DNA from: Hyphomicrobiales bacterium
Lineage (GTDB): Bacteria; Pseudomonadota; Alphaproteobacteria; Rhizobiales; Rhizobiaceae
Assembly (NCBI GenBank): GCA_900474095.1
Contig: UCOA01000035.1
Coordinates: forward strand, 1-64,000
DNA length: 64,000 nt
Direction: 5' to 3'
The notes below the pieces were generated by a model. The model saw nothing but the letters and a program-made list of their open reading frames with translations. It made no database searches and was not told the origin of the DNA. Below, piece after piece: positions 8,855 through 17,552 of the stretch. A program made the translations under genes and the position numbers. Position 1 is the stretch's first letter; each line of letters starts with the position of its first letter.

Positions 8855-9769
8855 ATGAGCGAAAACTCCGCATCCTTCGAAGCCCGCCTAAGGCACAATG
8901 CCGCAGCCGTCGAGGCCTGCCTTGTCGACCTTCTTGGCGACCACACGCAACCCGATGAAATCGCCCGGCCGGAACCGCTGCTTGCCGCCATGCGGCATGG
9001 CCTGCTGAATGGCGGAAAGCGCCTGCGCCCGTTCCTGGTCATGGAGAGCGCTGCCCTGCTCGGCGGAGATCCGGGTGCCGCCTTGCGCATCAGTGCGGCA
9101 CTGGAATGCGTTCACAGCTATTCGCTGGTCCATGACGATCTTCCCGCCATGGACGACGACGACCTGCGCCGCGGCCAGCCGACCGTGCACATCGCACATG
9201 GAGAGGCGAATGCGATCCTCGCCGGCGACAGCCTGCTGACACTCGCTTTCGACATCATCGCAGCGCCGGAAACACGGCTCCCGGACCGACAGAAGACCGA
9301 GCTGGTCCTCGCATTGGCACGCGCCTCGGGCCTCGGCGGCATGGCCGGCGGCCAGGCGCTCGACCTGGCCGCGGAAGGCTCAACGCTCGACGAGCCCGGC
9401 ATTACGAGGCTTCAGGCGATGAAGACCGGAGCACTGATCCGCTTTGCGTGCGAGGCCGGTGCCATCATCGCCGGAAGCGCAGAAGCGGAGCGGCAACTGA
9501 TGCGGCAATACGGAGAAAAGATCGGGCTTGCCTTCCAGTTGGCCGACGATCTTCTCGACCTCACCGCCGACGCGGAAACCATGGGCAAAGCGACCGGAAA
9601 GGACGCCGCCCGCGGCAAGGGCACGCTCGTTGCCCTGCATGGGGCGGACTGGGCGGCCAGCCGGCTGGAGCAGCTTGTCGCGGATGCCGAAACCTTGCTC
9701 TCTCCATTCGACGACCGGGCGGCAATCTTGATCGAGGCCGGCCGTTTCATCGCCAATCGCAGGAGCTGA
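8855..9769 (+). CDS. ispA: Farnesyl diphosphate synthase (short-chain polyprenyl synthetase)
   Basis: Trans-prenyltransferase of 304 residues condensing isopentenyl diphosphate with allylic diphosphates, normally to farnesyl diphosphate for ubiquinone, lipid carrier and hopanoid routes. The first Asp-rich motif [15 protein letters not shown] near residues 90-104 has the longer DDxxxxD spacing typical of bacterial FPP synthases; the second is QLADDLLD near residue 229. GGKRLRPFL binds IPP. The start at 8855 (MSENSASF) is preferred to 8753 because the extra 34 residues are out of family. hisC begins three bases after the stop, so the two are co-transcribed. Confidence 0.92.
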   Translation: MSENSASFEARLRHNAAAVEACLVDLLGDHTQPDEIARPEPLLAAMRHGLLNGGKRLRPFLVMESAALLGGDPGAALRISAALECVHSYSLVHDDLPAMDDDDLRRGQPTVHIAHGEANAILAGDSLLTLAFDIIAAPETRLPDRQKTELVLALARASGLGGMAGGQALDLAAEGSTLDEPGITRLQAMKTGALIRFACEAGAIIAGSAEAERQLMRQYGEKIGLAFQLADDLLDLTADAETMGKATGKDAARGKGTLVALHGADWAASRLEQLVADAETLLSPFDDRAAILIEAGRFIANRRS

Positions 9770-9772
9770 CTG

Positions 9773-10828
9773 ATGAGCAAGTTCTGGTCGCCGATTGTCG
9801 GCACGCTGAAGCCCTATGTGGCCGGCGAACAGCCGCAGATGGTCAACCTGGTCAAGCTCAACACCAACGAGAATCCGTATGGTCCGTCGCCCCGGGCAAT
9901 CGTCGCCATGCAGGCGGCCGTGGCCGGCACGCTGAAGCTCTATCCGGACCCGAGCGCGCTTGCGCTACGCAAAGCGATCGCCAGGGCCTACGGCGTCTCG
10001 CCGGATGAAGTCTTTGTCGGCAACGGCTCCGACGAGGTGCTGGCACATGCCTTCGTGGCGCTTCTCAAACACGAGAAGCCGCTGCTCTATCCCGATATCA
10101 CCTATAGCTTCTATCCGACCTATTGCCGCCTCTTCGGCATCGATGCCATGGAAGTCCCGCTGAACGACGATTTCGGCATCGACATCGGCGATTATGACTG
10201 CACCTGCGGCGCGATCATCCTTCCGAACCCGAATGCACCCACAGGCATCGGCTTGCCGCTCTCCGCGATCGAATCGCTCCTTGCAGCGCACCCCGAGCAG
10301 CCGGTCGTGATCGACGAAGCCTATATCGACTTCGGCGGCGAGAGTGCGATCCCGCTCACCCGGAAATACGACAACCTTCTGGTCGTCCACACCTTGTCCA
10401 AGTCGCGCTCGCTGGCGGGCCTGCGCGTCGGCTATGCCATCGGCCAGCGGCCACTGATCGATGCCCTGGAGCGCGTGAAGGACAGTTTCAACTCCTATCC
10501 GCTAGACCGCATCGCGCAGGCCGGCGCCATCGCAGCCGTCGAAGACACCGCGTGGTTCGATGAAACACGCAGTGCCGTGACAGCCTCGCGAGACCGCGTT
10601 TCCGGTGCACTGCGCCAGCGCGGCTTCGAAGTGCTTCCTTCGCAGGCCAATTTCGTGTTTGCCCGCCATCCGGACCACAGCGGCGAGGCACTGGCGAAGG
10701 GGCTGCGCGAGCGCGCGGTGCTCGTGCGCCACTTCGCCAAGCCGCGTATTTCCGATTTCCTGCGCATCACGATCGGCACGCCGGAGGAATGTAGCCGGCT
10801 CATCGAGGCGCTCGACGACATTCTTTGA
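9773..10828 (+). CDS. hisC: Histidinol-phosphate aminotransferase
   Basis: PLP-dependent class I/II aminotransferase, 351 residues, converting imidazole acetol phosphate to histidinol phosphate in histidine synthesis. Landmarks: [12 protein letters not shown] near residue 28, the [10 protein letters not shown] segment, DEAYIDFGG, and the PLP lysine in [17 protein letters not shown] near residue 211. The fold-type I C-terminal VRHF and RITIGTPEE blocks fit HisC. It sits three bases after ispA, an unusual pairing of isoprenoid and histidine genes that is seen in other rhizobia. Alphaproteobacteria often have several HisC paralogues, so the true main substrate may differ. Confidence 0.9.
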   Translation: MSKFWSPIVGTLKPYVAGEQPQMVNLVKLNTNENPYGPSPRAIVAMQAAVAGTLKLYPDPSALALRKAIARAYGVSPDEVFVGNGSDEVLAHAFVALLKHEKPLLYPDITYSFYPTYCRLFGIDAMEVPLNDDFGIDIGDYDCTCGAIILPNPNAPTGIGLPLSAIESLLAAHPEQPVVIDEAYIDFGGESAIPLTRKYDNLLVVHTLSKSRSLAGLRVGYAIGQRPLIDALERVKDSFNSYPLDRIAQAGAIAAVEDTAWFDETRSAVTASRDRVSGALRQRGFEVLPSQANFVFARHPDHSGEALAKGLRERAVLVRHFAKPRISDFLRITIGTPEECSRLIEALDDIL

Positions 10829-10888
10829 AGGCAAGCGCTTCAGGGCGATTCACCGCCGCGCTGAGACTGCTGACGGCTAAGCTGTAGC

Positions 10889-12142
10889 CTATTCGGCTGC
10901 GGCCTGACCCTGTCCGAAACGCTTCTCGATATAATCGGTGACGAGCGCTTCGAAATCGCCGGCGATATTGGTGCCGCGGATCGTCATCGCCTTCTTGCCG
11001 TCGATATAGACGGGGGCTGCCGGAAGCTCGCCGGTGCCGGGCAGCGAGATGCCGATATCGGCATGTTTGCTTTCGCCCGGGCCATTGACGATGCAGCCCA
11101 TGACCGCGACCTTCAGGCCTTCGACGCCCGGATATTTTTCGCGCCAGACCGGCATGTTGCGGCGGATATCATCCTCGATCTTCCGCGCGAGCTCCTGGAA
11201 GACTGTCGAAGTCGTCCGGCCGCAGCCGGGACAGGCCGCAACGACCGGGATGAATTGGCGGAAGCCCATGACCTGCAGCAGTTCCTGCGCCACCTGCACC
11301 TCGCGGGTGCGGTCGCCACCGGGTTCGGGCGTCAGCGAAATGCGGATCGTATCGCCAATGCCCTGCTGCATAAGGATGCCGAGCGAGGCGGCGGAAGCAA
11401 CGATGCCCTTGGAGCCCATGCCGGCTTCGGTGAGGCCGAGATGCAGCGCATGGTCGGAGCGCGTTGCCAGCATCGCATAGACGGCGATCAGGTCCTGCAC
11501 GTTCGAGACCTTGGCCGACAGGATGATGCGGTTGCGCGGCAGGCCGATTTCTTCGGCAAGCTCCGCAGAGATCAGCGCCGACCGGACGATGGTTTCGCGC
11601 ATCACTTGGCTGGCGGTCAGCGGAAAGCCCTTGGCCTGGTTGTCATCCATCAACCGCGTCAGGAGTTCCTGATCGAGCGAACCCCAGTTGACGCCGATGC
11701 GCACCGGCTTGTTGAATTCGATGGCGCGCTCGATGATGGCGGCGAACTGCTTGTCCTTCTTGTCCTTGAAACCGACATTGCCCGGGTTGATGCGGTATTT
11801 CGCCAGCGCCTCGGCGCAGGCCGGATGGTCGGCGAGCAGCTTGTGGCCGATATAGTGGAAATCGCCGATCAGCGGCACATCGAGACCGAGCCGCTCGAGC
11901 CGCTCGCGGATCTTCGGCACCGCGGCTGCACTTTCGTCGCGGTCGACTGTGATGCGCACCAGTTCCGAGCCGGCACGATGCAGCGCCGCGACCTGGGCGA
12001 CCGTCGCATCGACATCGGCGGTGTCGGTATTGGTCATCGACTGCACGACGACGGGTGCTGCTCCCCCGACGATCACTCCACCGACATCGACGGCAACGGA
12101 GGCGCGGCGCGGCTGCGGATCAAAATCGAAGGCGGAAGACAT
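10889..12142 (-). CDS. ispG: 4-hydroxy-3-methylbut-2-enyl diphosphate synthase (flavodoxin)
   Basis: Iron-sulfur enzyme of the MEP isoprenoid pathway (also gcpE), 417 residues, converting MEcPP to HMBPP. The N-terminal TIM barrel includes [14 protein letters not shown] and [10 protein letters not shown]; the C-terminal [4Fe-4S] domain shows CPGCGRTT and [11 protein letters not shown] with the cluster cysteines. ATG 12142 is chosen because AAGGGGC stands just before it; a start at 12157 would add five residues. It converges with the ispA-hisC pair, whose product IspA uses the isoprene units made by this pathway. Confidence 0.96.
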   Translation of the reverse strand: MSSAFDFDPQPRRASVAVDVGGVIVGGAAPVVVQSMTNTDTADVDATVAQVAALHRAGSELVRITVDRDESAAAVPKIRERLERLGLDVPLIGDFHYIGHKLLADHPACAEALAKYRINPGNVGFKDKKDKQFAAIIERAIEFNKPVRIGVNWGSLDQELLTRLMDDNQAKGFPLTASQVMRETIVRSALISAELAEEIGLPRNRIILSAKVSNVQDLIAVYAMLATRSDHALHLGLTEAGMGSKGIVASAASLGILMQQGIGDTIRISLTPEPGGDRTREVQVAQELLQVMGFRQFIPVVAACPGCGRTTSTVFQELARKIEDDIRRNMPVWREKYPGVEGLKVAVMGCIVNGPGESKHADIGISLPGTGELPAAPVYIDGKKAMTIRGTNIAGDFEALVTDYIEKRFGQGQAAAE

Positions 12143-12263
12143 GAAAGCCCCTTGCACGTGCTGTTGCGGTGATTTCCCTTGAGGTGGATGAGGAAAGCCG
12201 CCTTGTCAACGGCAACATCATGGTTTGACGGCGAATTGATGGCTGCGAGGCCGCAGGCCACCC

Positions 12264-13457
12264 TCAGTCGTGCCCTTTCGGATCGGCGTGAACGGCATGA
12301 TGCGACAAAAGCAGCACCACGATGAACAAGGCCGGAATGCAGCTGAAGATGATCGAAAAGCCGGTATGTTCGGCAATGAAGCCGATCAGCGACGGCGCAA
12401 ACAGCATGCCGGAATAGCCCATGAAGGTGGCGACCGACAGCCCGATGCCCGGCGCGAGGCCCGGCATGTTGCCGGCAGCCGAAAAGGCGATCGGCACCAT
12501 GTTGGAAATGCCTACGCCGGCCAGCGCAAAGCCGACGATGGCCAGCGGCGCATTCGGCGCAAGACCGGCCAGCACGAGGCCGGCAAGGGCCGTCAGGGTG
12601 CAGACGCGCAGGGTCTTCACGCCGCCGAACCGATCGCGCACGTGATCGCCGGCAAAGCGCATGATTGCCATCGTCGCGGAAAAGGCCGCAAAGCCGAAAC
12701 CGGACAGGGCCACCGAGGCGCCGAGTTCGTCGCGCAGGTAAAGCGCGCCCCAATCCAGCACGCTGCCCTCCGGCACCATCGAAAACAGCGCCACGAGACC
12801 GATCAGCCAAGGCAGCGGCGTCATCGGCAGACGCAGCTTCTGCTTGGCCACATCGGGATGCGGCCGGTCATGAAGGATCATCGGCCAGGCAAGGCCAAGC
12901 ACCGCAAGGCAGAGCAGCGTGACGAGAATGGCGTGCGGCAACACGCCAAACTGCGCCATGACCACACCACCGCTGGCCGCGCCGATGAGGCCGCCAAGGC
13001 TCCAGTAGGCATGGCAGGACGACATGATCGCCCGGCGCATCGACTTCTCGACTTCGACCGCATTGGCGTTCATGGCCACATCCATGGCGCCGACAAAGCC
13101 GCCAAGCAGGAACATGCCGATCGCCGCCGTCCAGACATTCGGCAGCAGGGTCAGAAGCAGGAGAAGCGGCGAAAAAATGACGGCCGTGATCTTCACAACC
13201 TTTTGCGAGCCGAGCCGGGCGATGAAACCGCCAGCGATCGGCATCAGCACAAGCGAGCCGATGCCGAAAGCGAGAATCAAGAGGCCGAGCACGCTTTCAC
13301 CGATGCCGAGCTTCTCCTTGAATTCCGGAATCTTCGGCGCCCAGCTGCCGGTGACGAAGCCGTTCATCAGAAACAGCAGCGACACGGCAAGACGGGTTTT
13401 CGGCATATAGCCCGAGCGGACGACGGCCTGCGGCCGGATGATGCTATGTTGATCCAT
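12264..13457 (-). CDS. MFS transporter, YbjJ-like
   Basis: Major facilitator of 397 residues with about 12 hydrophobic segments in two halves. The first segment LLFLMNGFVTGSWAPKIPEF and the following GFIARLGSQKVVKI loop resemble the YbjJ/fucose-permease-like branch. Substrate is unknown. ATG 13457 has AGGAAAAG upstream. It lies 29 bases after the VOC gene, which itself overlaps the DeoR regulator, suggesting a three-gene unit deoR-VOC-MFS. A DeoR partner hints at a sugar-derived substrate, but this is only inference. Confidence 0.85.
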   Translation of the reverse strand: MDQHSIIRPQAVVRSGYMPKTRLAVSLLFLMNGFVTGSWAPKIPEFKEKLGIGESVLGLLILAFGIGSLVLMPIAGGFIARLGSQKVVKITAVIFSPLLLLLTLLPNVWTAAIGMFLLGGFVGAMDVAMNANAVEVEKSMRRAIMSSCHAYWSLGGLIGAASGGVVMAQFGVLPHAILVTLLCLAVLGLAWPMILHDRPHPDVAKQKLRLPMTPLPWLIGLVALFSMVPEGSVLDWGALYLRDELGASVALSGFGFAAFSATMAIMRFAGDHVRDRFGGVKTLRVCTLTALAGLVLAGLAPNAPLAIVGFALAGVGISNMVPIAFSAAGNMPGLAPGIGLSVATFMGYSGMLFAPSLIGFIAEHTGFSIIFSCIPALFIVVLLLSHHAVHADPKGHD

Positions 13458-13486
13458 GGTCTTTTCCTGTGCGATCCGTGTCGGAT

Positions 13487-13867
13487 TCAAACCGTGATTT
13501 CAATGAGATTGCCGTCGGGGTCCCTGAGGACCGCCTCGTAGAAGCCATCGCCCGTCATGCGGGCGGGAGACATGAGAATTCCGGAAGCCTCGGCCTGCGC
13601 CGCCATTGCATCCACAGCCTCACGGCTGCCGAGCGACAGCGCGAGATGGGCGTAGCCCTGCCGTTCTTCCACCACCCTTCGCGTGATCCAGGGACCTTGC
13701 ATGACCTCGATCGTGGGTCCGCCCTTCAGCGTAAGGAAACGCGAGCAAAAGCCGGGCCGCCGGGCGCTTTCATAGAGATCCCCCACCGCCGCCCCAAAAG
13801 TCTCGGCCCAGAAATGACAGAGACCGTCGAGATCGGTAGTCCAAAGGGCGACGTGGGCGATCTTCAT
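13487..13867 (-). CDS. VOC/glyoxalase superfamily protein
   Basis: Protein of 126 residues with two beta-alpha-beta-beta-beta modules: IAHVALWTTDLDGLCHFW at the N-terminus and YAHLALSLGSREAVD with DPDGNLIEITV at the end. Metal-ligand positions of this fold are occupied by His5, His73 region and Glu123. It may be a lyase, isomerase or dioxygenase-like enzyme; the exact reaction is unknown. The ATG overlaps the stop of the DeoR gene by four bases (ATGA), so it is translationally coupled to the regulator. Confidence 0.85.
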   Translation of the reverse strand: MKIAHVALWTTDLDGLCHFWAETFGAAVGDLYESARRPGFCSRFLTLKGGPTIEVMQGPWITRRVVEERQGYAHLALSLGSREAVDAMAAQAEASGILMSPARMTGDGFYEAVLRDPDGNLIEITV

Positions 13868-14646
13868 GCCTTGACCTTTCGCGCATGCGCGATGGCGATG
13901 CCCGCCGCTTCGTAGAGACGGACGTCATCCGCCGGTGCGTCATGTTCGACGATCAGCGCCGAGCACTTGGCTGCGGCAATGACCGTATGCGGCGCCGATG
14001 TTCCGAATTTATCGTTGGTGATCGCTGCCAGCACGGATGCGCTGCTCTGAGCCACCAGTCGCTTGAACTCGGCGTCCTCGTATTCGAAGACAGTCAACCC
14101 GGCTTCGATATCGGCGCCGCAGGCGCCAAGAATGCAGAGATCCGGTCGCAACGTCTCGACGTCACGCTGTGCCTTGGCGCCGATGGCGGCGCCTACACGC
14201 CTGTCGATCCTACCGCCGATGACGATCAGATCGACCCCGGGCTTGCCGATAAGCGCGGCGGCAATCAGCGGCGTGTTGGTGACCGCCGTCAGCTCCAGAT
14301 CGTTCGGAAGAGCCTCAGCGATCGCCAGGTTGGTGGAGCCGGCATCGAAGAACACGGTGGTGCCCGGCTTGATGAAGGCAAGAGCGGCAGCTGCGAGTGC
14401 TGCTTTCCGCTCCGGCGCCTCGCCGACACGTTGGGAAAGGGTTGTGCCGCCAGGTGCCACAGGCAGCGCGCCGCCATAGACCCGCTCGCAAAGCCCGGCG
14501 GCCGCTAGCTCGCGCAGATCGCGGCGGATCGTATCTTCGGAGACGTTGAATTCCTGCGCCAGATCGACAGCCAGCACCCGGCCGGATGCCCGGAGGCGGT
14601 CCTGGATCAGCCGATGACGTTGTTGAAGAAGCAGTTCTGTCTGCAT
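13864..14646 (-). CDS. DeoR-family transcriptional regulator
   Basis: Sugar-responsive repressor type, 260 residues. The N-terminal winged helix-turn-helix spans about residues 5-55 with the family signature RRDLRELAAAGLCERVYGGA. The C-terminal DeoRC sensor domain has FFDAGSTNLAIAEAL, TNTPLIAAAL and FGTSAPHTVIAA, typical for binding a phosphorylated sugar. It heads the deoR-VOC-MFS unit and faces the cystine-type importer across 290 bp; it may regulate its own unit. The effector is not known. Confidence 0.9.
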   Translation of the reverse strand: MQTELLLQQRHRLIQDRLRASGRVLAVDLAQEFNVSEDTIRRDLRELAAAGLCERVYGGALPVAPGGTTLSQRVGEAPERKAALAAAALAFIKPGTTVFFDAGSTNLAIAEALPNDLELTAVTNTPLIAAALIGKPGVDLIVIGGRIDRRVGAAIGAKAQRDVETLRPDLCILGACGADIEAGLTVFEYEDAEFKRLVAQSSASVLAAITNDKFGTSAPHTVIAAAKCSALIVEHDAPADDVRLYEAAGIAIAHARKVKA

Positions 14647-14936
14647 TGGCCAAATCGTGCATAATTACGGATAAATCGGCACAAACAGGCATACTCGCCC
14701 GTTCTACGAAATTCAACCGATTTTTTGATTTTTGGAACAATATGACGCGAAAGCCGGCAAGCCGCCTTGAATTTGAGCGATCGGCACCAATTTTGCGCGG
14801 GAACAGCCGAAATTGGAGAAAAACCTTCGCGGTTGCGCCCTACAATTGAAGTTTTGTGCGCTGTGGGCAGCGGGGCCTTATGCGATTGTCCTTTCACACC
14901 GGCAGACGGGCCGGGAAAAACGATGGAAAAAGACAC

Positions 14937-15713
14937 ATGAAATGGGTTCAGACACTTCTCGCCGCCGCGGCATTTGCTCAGCTGGTTTCGATCGCTCCGG
15001 CCTTCGCCGGCGAAAACCTTGAAGCCGTCAAATCGACCGGCGCCCTGAAGATCGGTACGGAAGGCACCTATGCGCCCTTCACCTACCACGACGAAAACGG
15101 CAAGCTCGTCGGCTTCGATGTCGAGATCGGTGAAGCCATCGCCCAGAAGCTGGGCGTCAAGGCGGAATTCCTCGAAGGCAAGTGGGACGGCCTGATCGCC
15201 GGCCTCGACGCCAACCGCTACGACGCCGTGATCAACCAGGTCGGAATCACCGAAGAGCGCAAGAAGAAGTATGATTTCTCCGAGCCCTACATCGCCTCCA
15301 AGGCCGTTCTGATCGTCAAGGCCGACAACGAGGACGTCAAGGATTTCCCGGATCTCAAGGGCAAGAAGGCGGCGCAGTCGCTGACGAGCAATTTCGGCAA
15401 GCTGGCAGAGGCCTCCGGTGCCGAACTCGTCGGCACCGATGGCTTCGACCAGTCGATCCAGCTCGTATTGACCGGCCGCGCCGATGCGACGATCAATGAC
15501 AGCCTGTCTTTCCTCGACTTCAAGAAGCACAAACCGGATGCGCCCGTGAAGATCGCCGCCGAGCAGGCGAATGCCGACTACTCCGGCATCATCCTCCGCA
15601 AGGGCGAGCCGGAGCTTCTGGAAGCGATCAACAAGGCGCTCACCGAGATCAAGGCCGACGGCACCTATGACGCGATATCCAAAAAGTATTTCGGCGCCGA
15701 CGTTTCAAAGTAA
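14937..15713 (+). CDS. Cystine-type ABC transporter substrate-binding protein
   Basis: Periplasmic binding protein of 258 residues. The signal peptide runs to about residue 24 (cut after PAFA). The mature part resembles the cystine-binding FliY/TcyJ: GTEGTYAPFTYHDENGK, KWDGLIAGLDANRYDAVINQV, ERKKKYDFSEPY and the C-terminal KKYFGADVSK. These fit solute-binding family 3. ATG 14937 gives a proper signal peptide, with GGAAAAAG upstream. It is followed by its permease and ATPase. Cystine is the best guess from sequence resemblance; another polar amino acid is possible. Confidence 0.9.
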   Translation: MKWVQTLLAAAAFAQLVSIAPAFAGENLEAVKSTGALKIGTEGTYAPFTYHDENGKLVGFDVEIGEAIAQKLGVKAEFLEGKWDGLIAGLDANRYDAVINQVGITEERKKKYDFSEPYIASKAVLIVKADNEDVKDFPDLKGKKAAQSLTSNFGKLAEASGAELVGTDGFDQSIQLVLTGRADATINDSLSFLDFKKHKPDAPVKIAAEQANADYSGIILRKGEPELLEAINKALTEIKADGTYDAISKKYFGADVSK

Positions 15714-15803
15714 TCCCAATTATGCGGCATGACCGGGCTGGTTTCGCCGCGCCTCTCTCTACATTATAAGTTTTGATCCGTTCCGGGCGCTCCGGGGCGG
15801 GTC

Positions 15804-16508
15804 ATGTCGTTTGAAAGGCCCCAGTCCGTGCCCTCCTGGCTCCAACTCATGCTCGATTCGCTCCTGCCGCTTTTGCGAGCCGGGCTGATCTTCACCATCC
15901 CGCTGACGCTCCTGTCCTTCGGTCTTGGTCTGGCACTTGGCCTCCTGACGGCGATCACCCGTCTCTTCGGGCCCAAGCCGCTGGTCGCCGTGGCGCGTTT
16001 CTACGTCTGGATCATTCGCGGCACGCCGCTGCTCGTCCAATTGTTTGTCATCTTCTACGGCCTCCCGAGCCTCGGCATTCTGCTCGACGCCTTCCCGGCG
16101 GCGCTGATCGGCTTCACCCTCAACATCGGCGCCTATACCTCGGAAATCATTCGTGCCGTCATCTCCTCGGTGCCACGCGGCCAGTGGGAAGCGGCCTATT
16201 CGATCGGCATGAGCTGGGGCCAGGCGATGCGCCGCACCATCCTGCCTCAGGCGACACGCGTTGCCGTACCACCGCTGTCCAATACGTTCATTTCGCTGGT
16301 GAAGGACACCTCTCTCGCCGCTGCCATCACGGTGCCGGAACTCTTCCAGACGGCGCAGCGCATTGTTGCCACGACCTACGAACCGCTGATCCTCTATATC
16401 GAAGCGGCGTTGATCTACCTGGCACTCAGCTCCGTTCTCTCCGCCCTGCAAGTGCGGTTGGAAAACCGCTTTGCGCGCTATGGCGGCTTCCTGGAGGCGC
16501 GCAAATGA
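15804..16508 (+). CDS. Amino acid ABC transporter permease (cystine type)
   Basis: Inner-membrane permease of 234 residues of the HisM/GlnP group, with about five membrane helices. The EAA loop that docks the ATPase is EAAYSIGMSWGQAMRRTILPQA near residue 131. The conserved RGTPLLVQLF and LNIGAYTSEIIRAVI blocks are present. It lies 90 bp after the binding protein and overlaps the ATPase by four bases. The arrangement equals the E. coli tcyJ-tcyL-tcyN set. Confidence 0.92.
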   Translation: MSFERPQSVPSWLQLMLDSLLPLLRAGLIFTIPLTLLSFGLGLALGLLTAITRLFGPKPLVAVARFYVWIIRGTPLLVQLFVIFYGLPSLGILLDAFPAALIGFTLNIGAYTSEIIRAVISSVPRGQWEAAYSIGMSWGQAMRRTILPQATRVAVPPLSNTFISLVKDTSLAAAITVPELFQTAQRIVATTYEPLILYIEAALIYLALSSVLSALQVRLENRFARYGGFLEARK

Positions 16509-17266
16509 TCGAGCTCACCCATATTGAGAAGCGCTTCGGTGACAATGTCGTCTTGAAGGATATCAGCGTCACCATAGCGGAAGGCACCGTCACCGCCCTG
16601 GTCGGCCCCTCCGGCGGCGGCAAGAGCACGCTGCTGCGCTGCGTCAACCTGTTGGAGATCCCGACCGCCGGCACCATCCGGTTGGGCGAAGAGCAGATCG
16701 TCTTCGCGCCCAACAGAAAGACCGGTTGGGACGCCATCCAGCGCCTGCGCCGCCAGACCGGCATGGTCTTCCAGAACTTCCAGCTCTTTCCGCATCAGAC
16801 GGCGATCGAGAACGTCATGGAAGGGCTGGTCACGGTTCTCAAATGGCCTAAGGAGAACGCAAGGACCCGCGCGCTCGAACTGCTCGAGAAAGTCGGCATG
16901 GCCCACAAGGCCGATGCCTGGCCGGCAACGCTCTCCGGCGGCCAGCAGCAACGCGTGGCGATCGCCCGCGCGCTTGCGCCGTCGCCGCGCGTTCTTCTCT
17001 GCGACGAGCCGACCTCGGCGCTCGATCCGGAACTGGCCGAGGAAGTCGTCGAGGTCCTCAACCGCCTTGCAGCCGAAGGCACAACGATGATCATGGCAAC
17101 CCACGACCTGCGCCTTGCCTCGAAAGTCGCCGATCAGGTGCTGTTTCTCGACGGCGGCCTGATCGTCGAGAGCGGACCGCCAAGGAACATTTTTCAGACG
17201 CCGCAGCGGGAACGCACGAAGAAGTTCATTTCGTCGCTGAACATGGGGAACGACTACGAGATTTGA
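16505..17266 (+). CDS. Amino acid ABC transporter ATPase (cystine type)
   Basis: ATPase of 253 residues that drives the importer. Walker [10 protein letters not shown] near residue 35, Q-loop in [16 protein letters not shown], signature [14 protein letters not shown], Walker [15 protein letters not shown] and the switch histidine in MATHDLRLA are all intact. The ATG lies inside the permease stop (ATGA overlap), which fixes the start. Transcription ends near the RIME-like repeat downstream. Confidence 0.94.
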   Translation: MIELTHIEKRFGDNVVLKDISVTIAEGTVTALVGPSGGGKSTLLRCVNLLEIPTAGTIRLGEEQIVFAPNRKTGWDAIQRLRRQTGMVFQNFQLFPHQTAIENVMEGLVTVLKWPKENARTRALELLEKVGMAHKADAWPATLSGGQQQRVAIARALAPSPRVLLCDEPTSALDPELAEEVVEVLNRLAAEGTTMIMATHDLRLASKVADQVLFLDGGLIVESGPPRNIFQTPQRERTKKFISSLNMGNDYEI

Positions 17267-17374
17267 CGGTCAGGGGAGCACTGCTTTTGCGGAGCACGAC
17301 GGCGTAGCCGCATCCGTCAACGCCGCGGCTCCACTGCAGGTCATTGGCTGCCGCAAGAGCCTCCACCGTCTTCC

Positions 17375-17535
17375 TCGCCCCTATGGCGGGGATCCAGCCA
17401 CCGCGCGTCCGCGCGGTGATGGGACTCTGTATCGGAGGGGTGAAGGGTCTCTCTCACGCGACGGATGTCCGTGGCTGGATCCCGGCTCAATCCTCGGGTT
17501 AACCCGAGGATTGAATGACGGAGAAAGAGGGACAC
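17375..17535. repeat. RIME-like palindromic intergenic repeat
   Basis: Between the 3' ends of the ABC ATPase and pyc. Nested palindromes: GGGATCCAGCCAC at 17389-17401 pairs with GTGGCTGGATCCC at 17471-17483; CCGCGCG at 17401-17407 pairs with CGCGCGG at 17410-17416; and a perfect 28-bp palindrome spans 17487-17514, centred on GGTT/AACC. This composition matches the Rhizobium-specific intergenic mosaic elements (RIME), which are non-coding and typically lie between genes. As RNA the hairpins may also end both convergent transcripts. Confidence 0.8.
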
Positions 17536-17552
17536 CTTTACGGGCCTAAACT

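Noticed and set aside
17341-17535. 64-codon frame through the RIME-like repeat
   Set aside because: Lies within palindromic repeat sequence; not a protein family.
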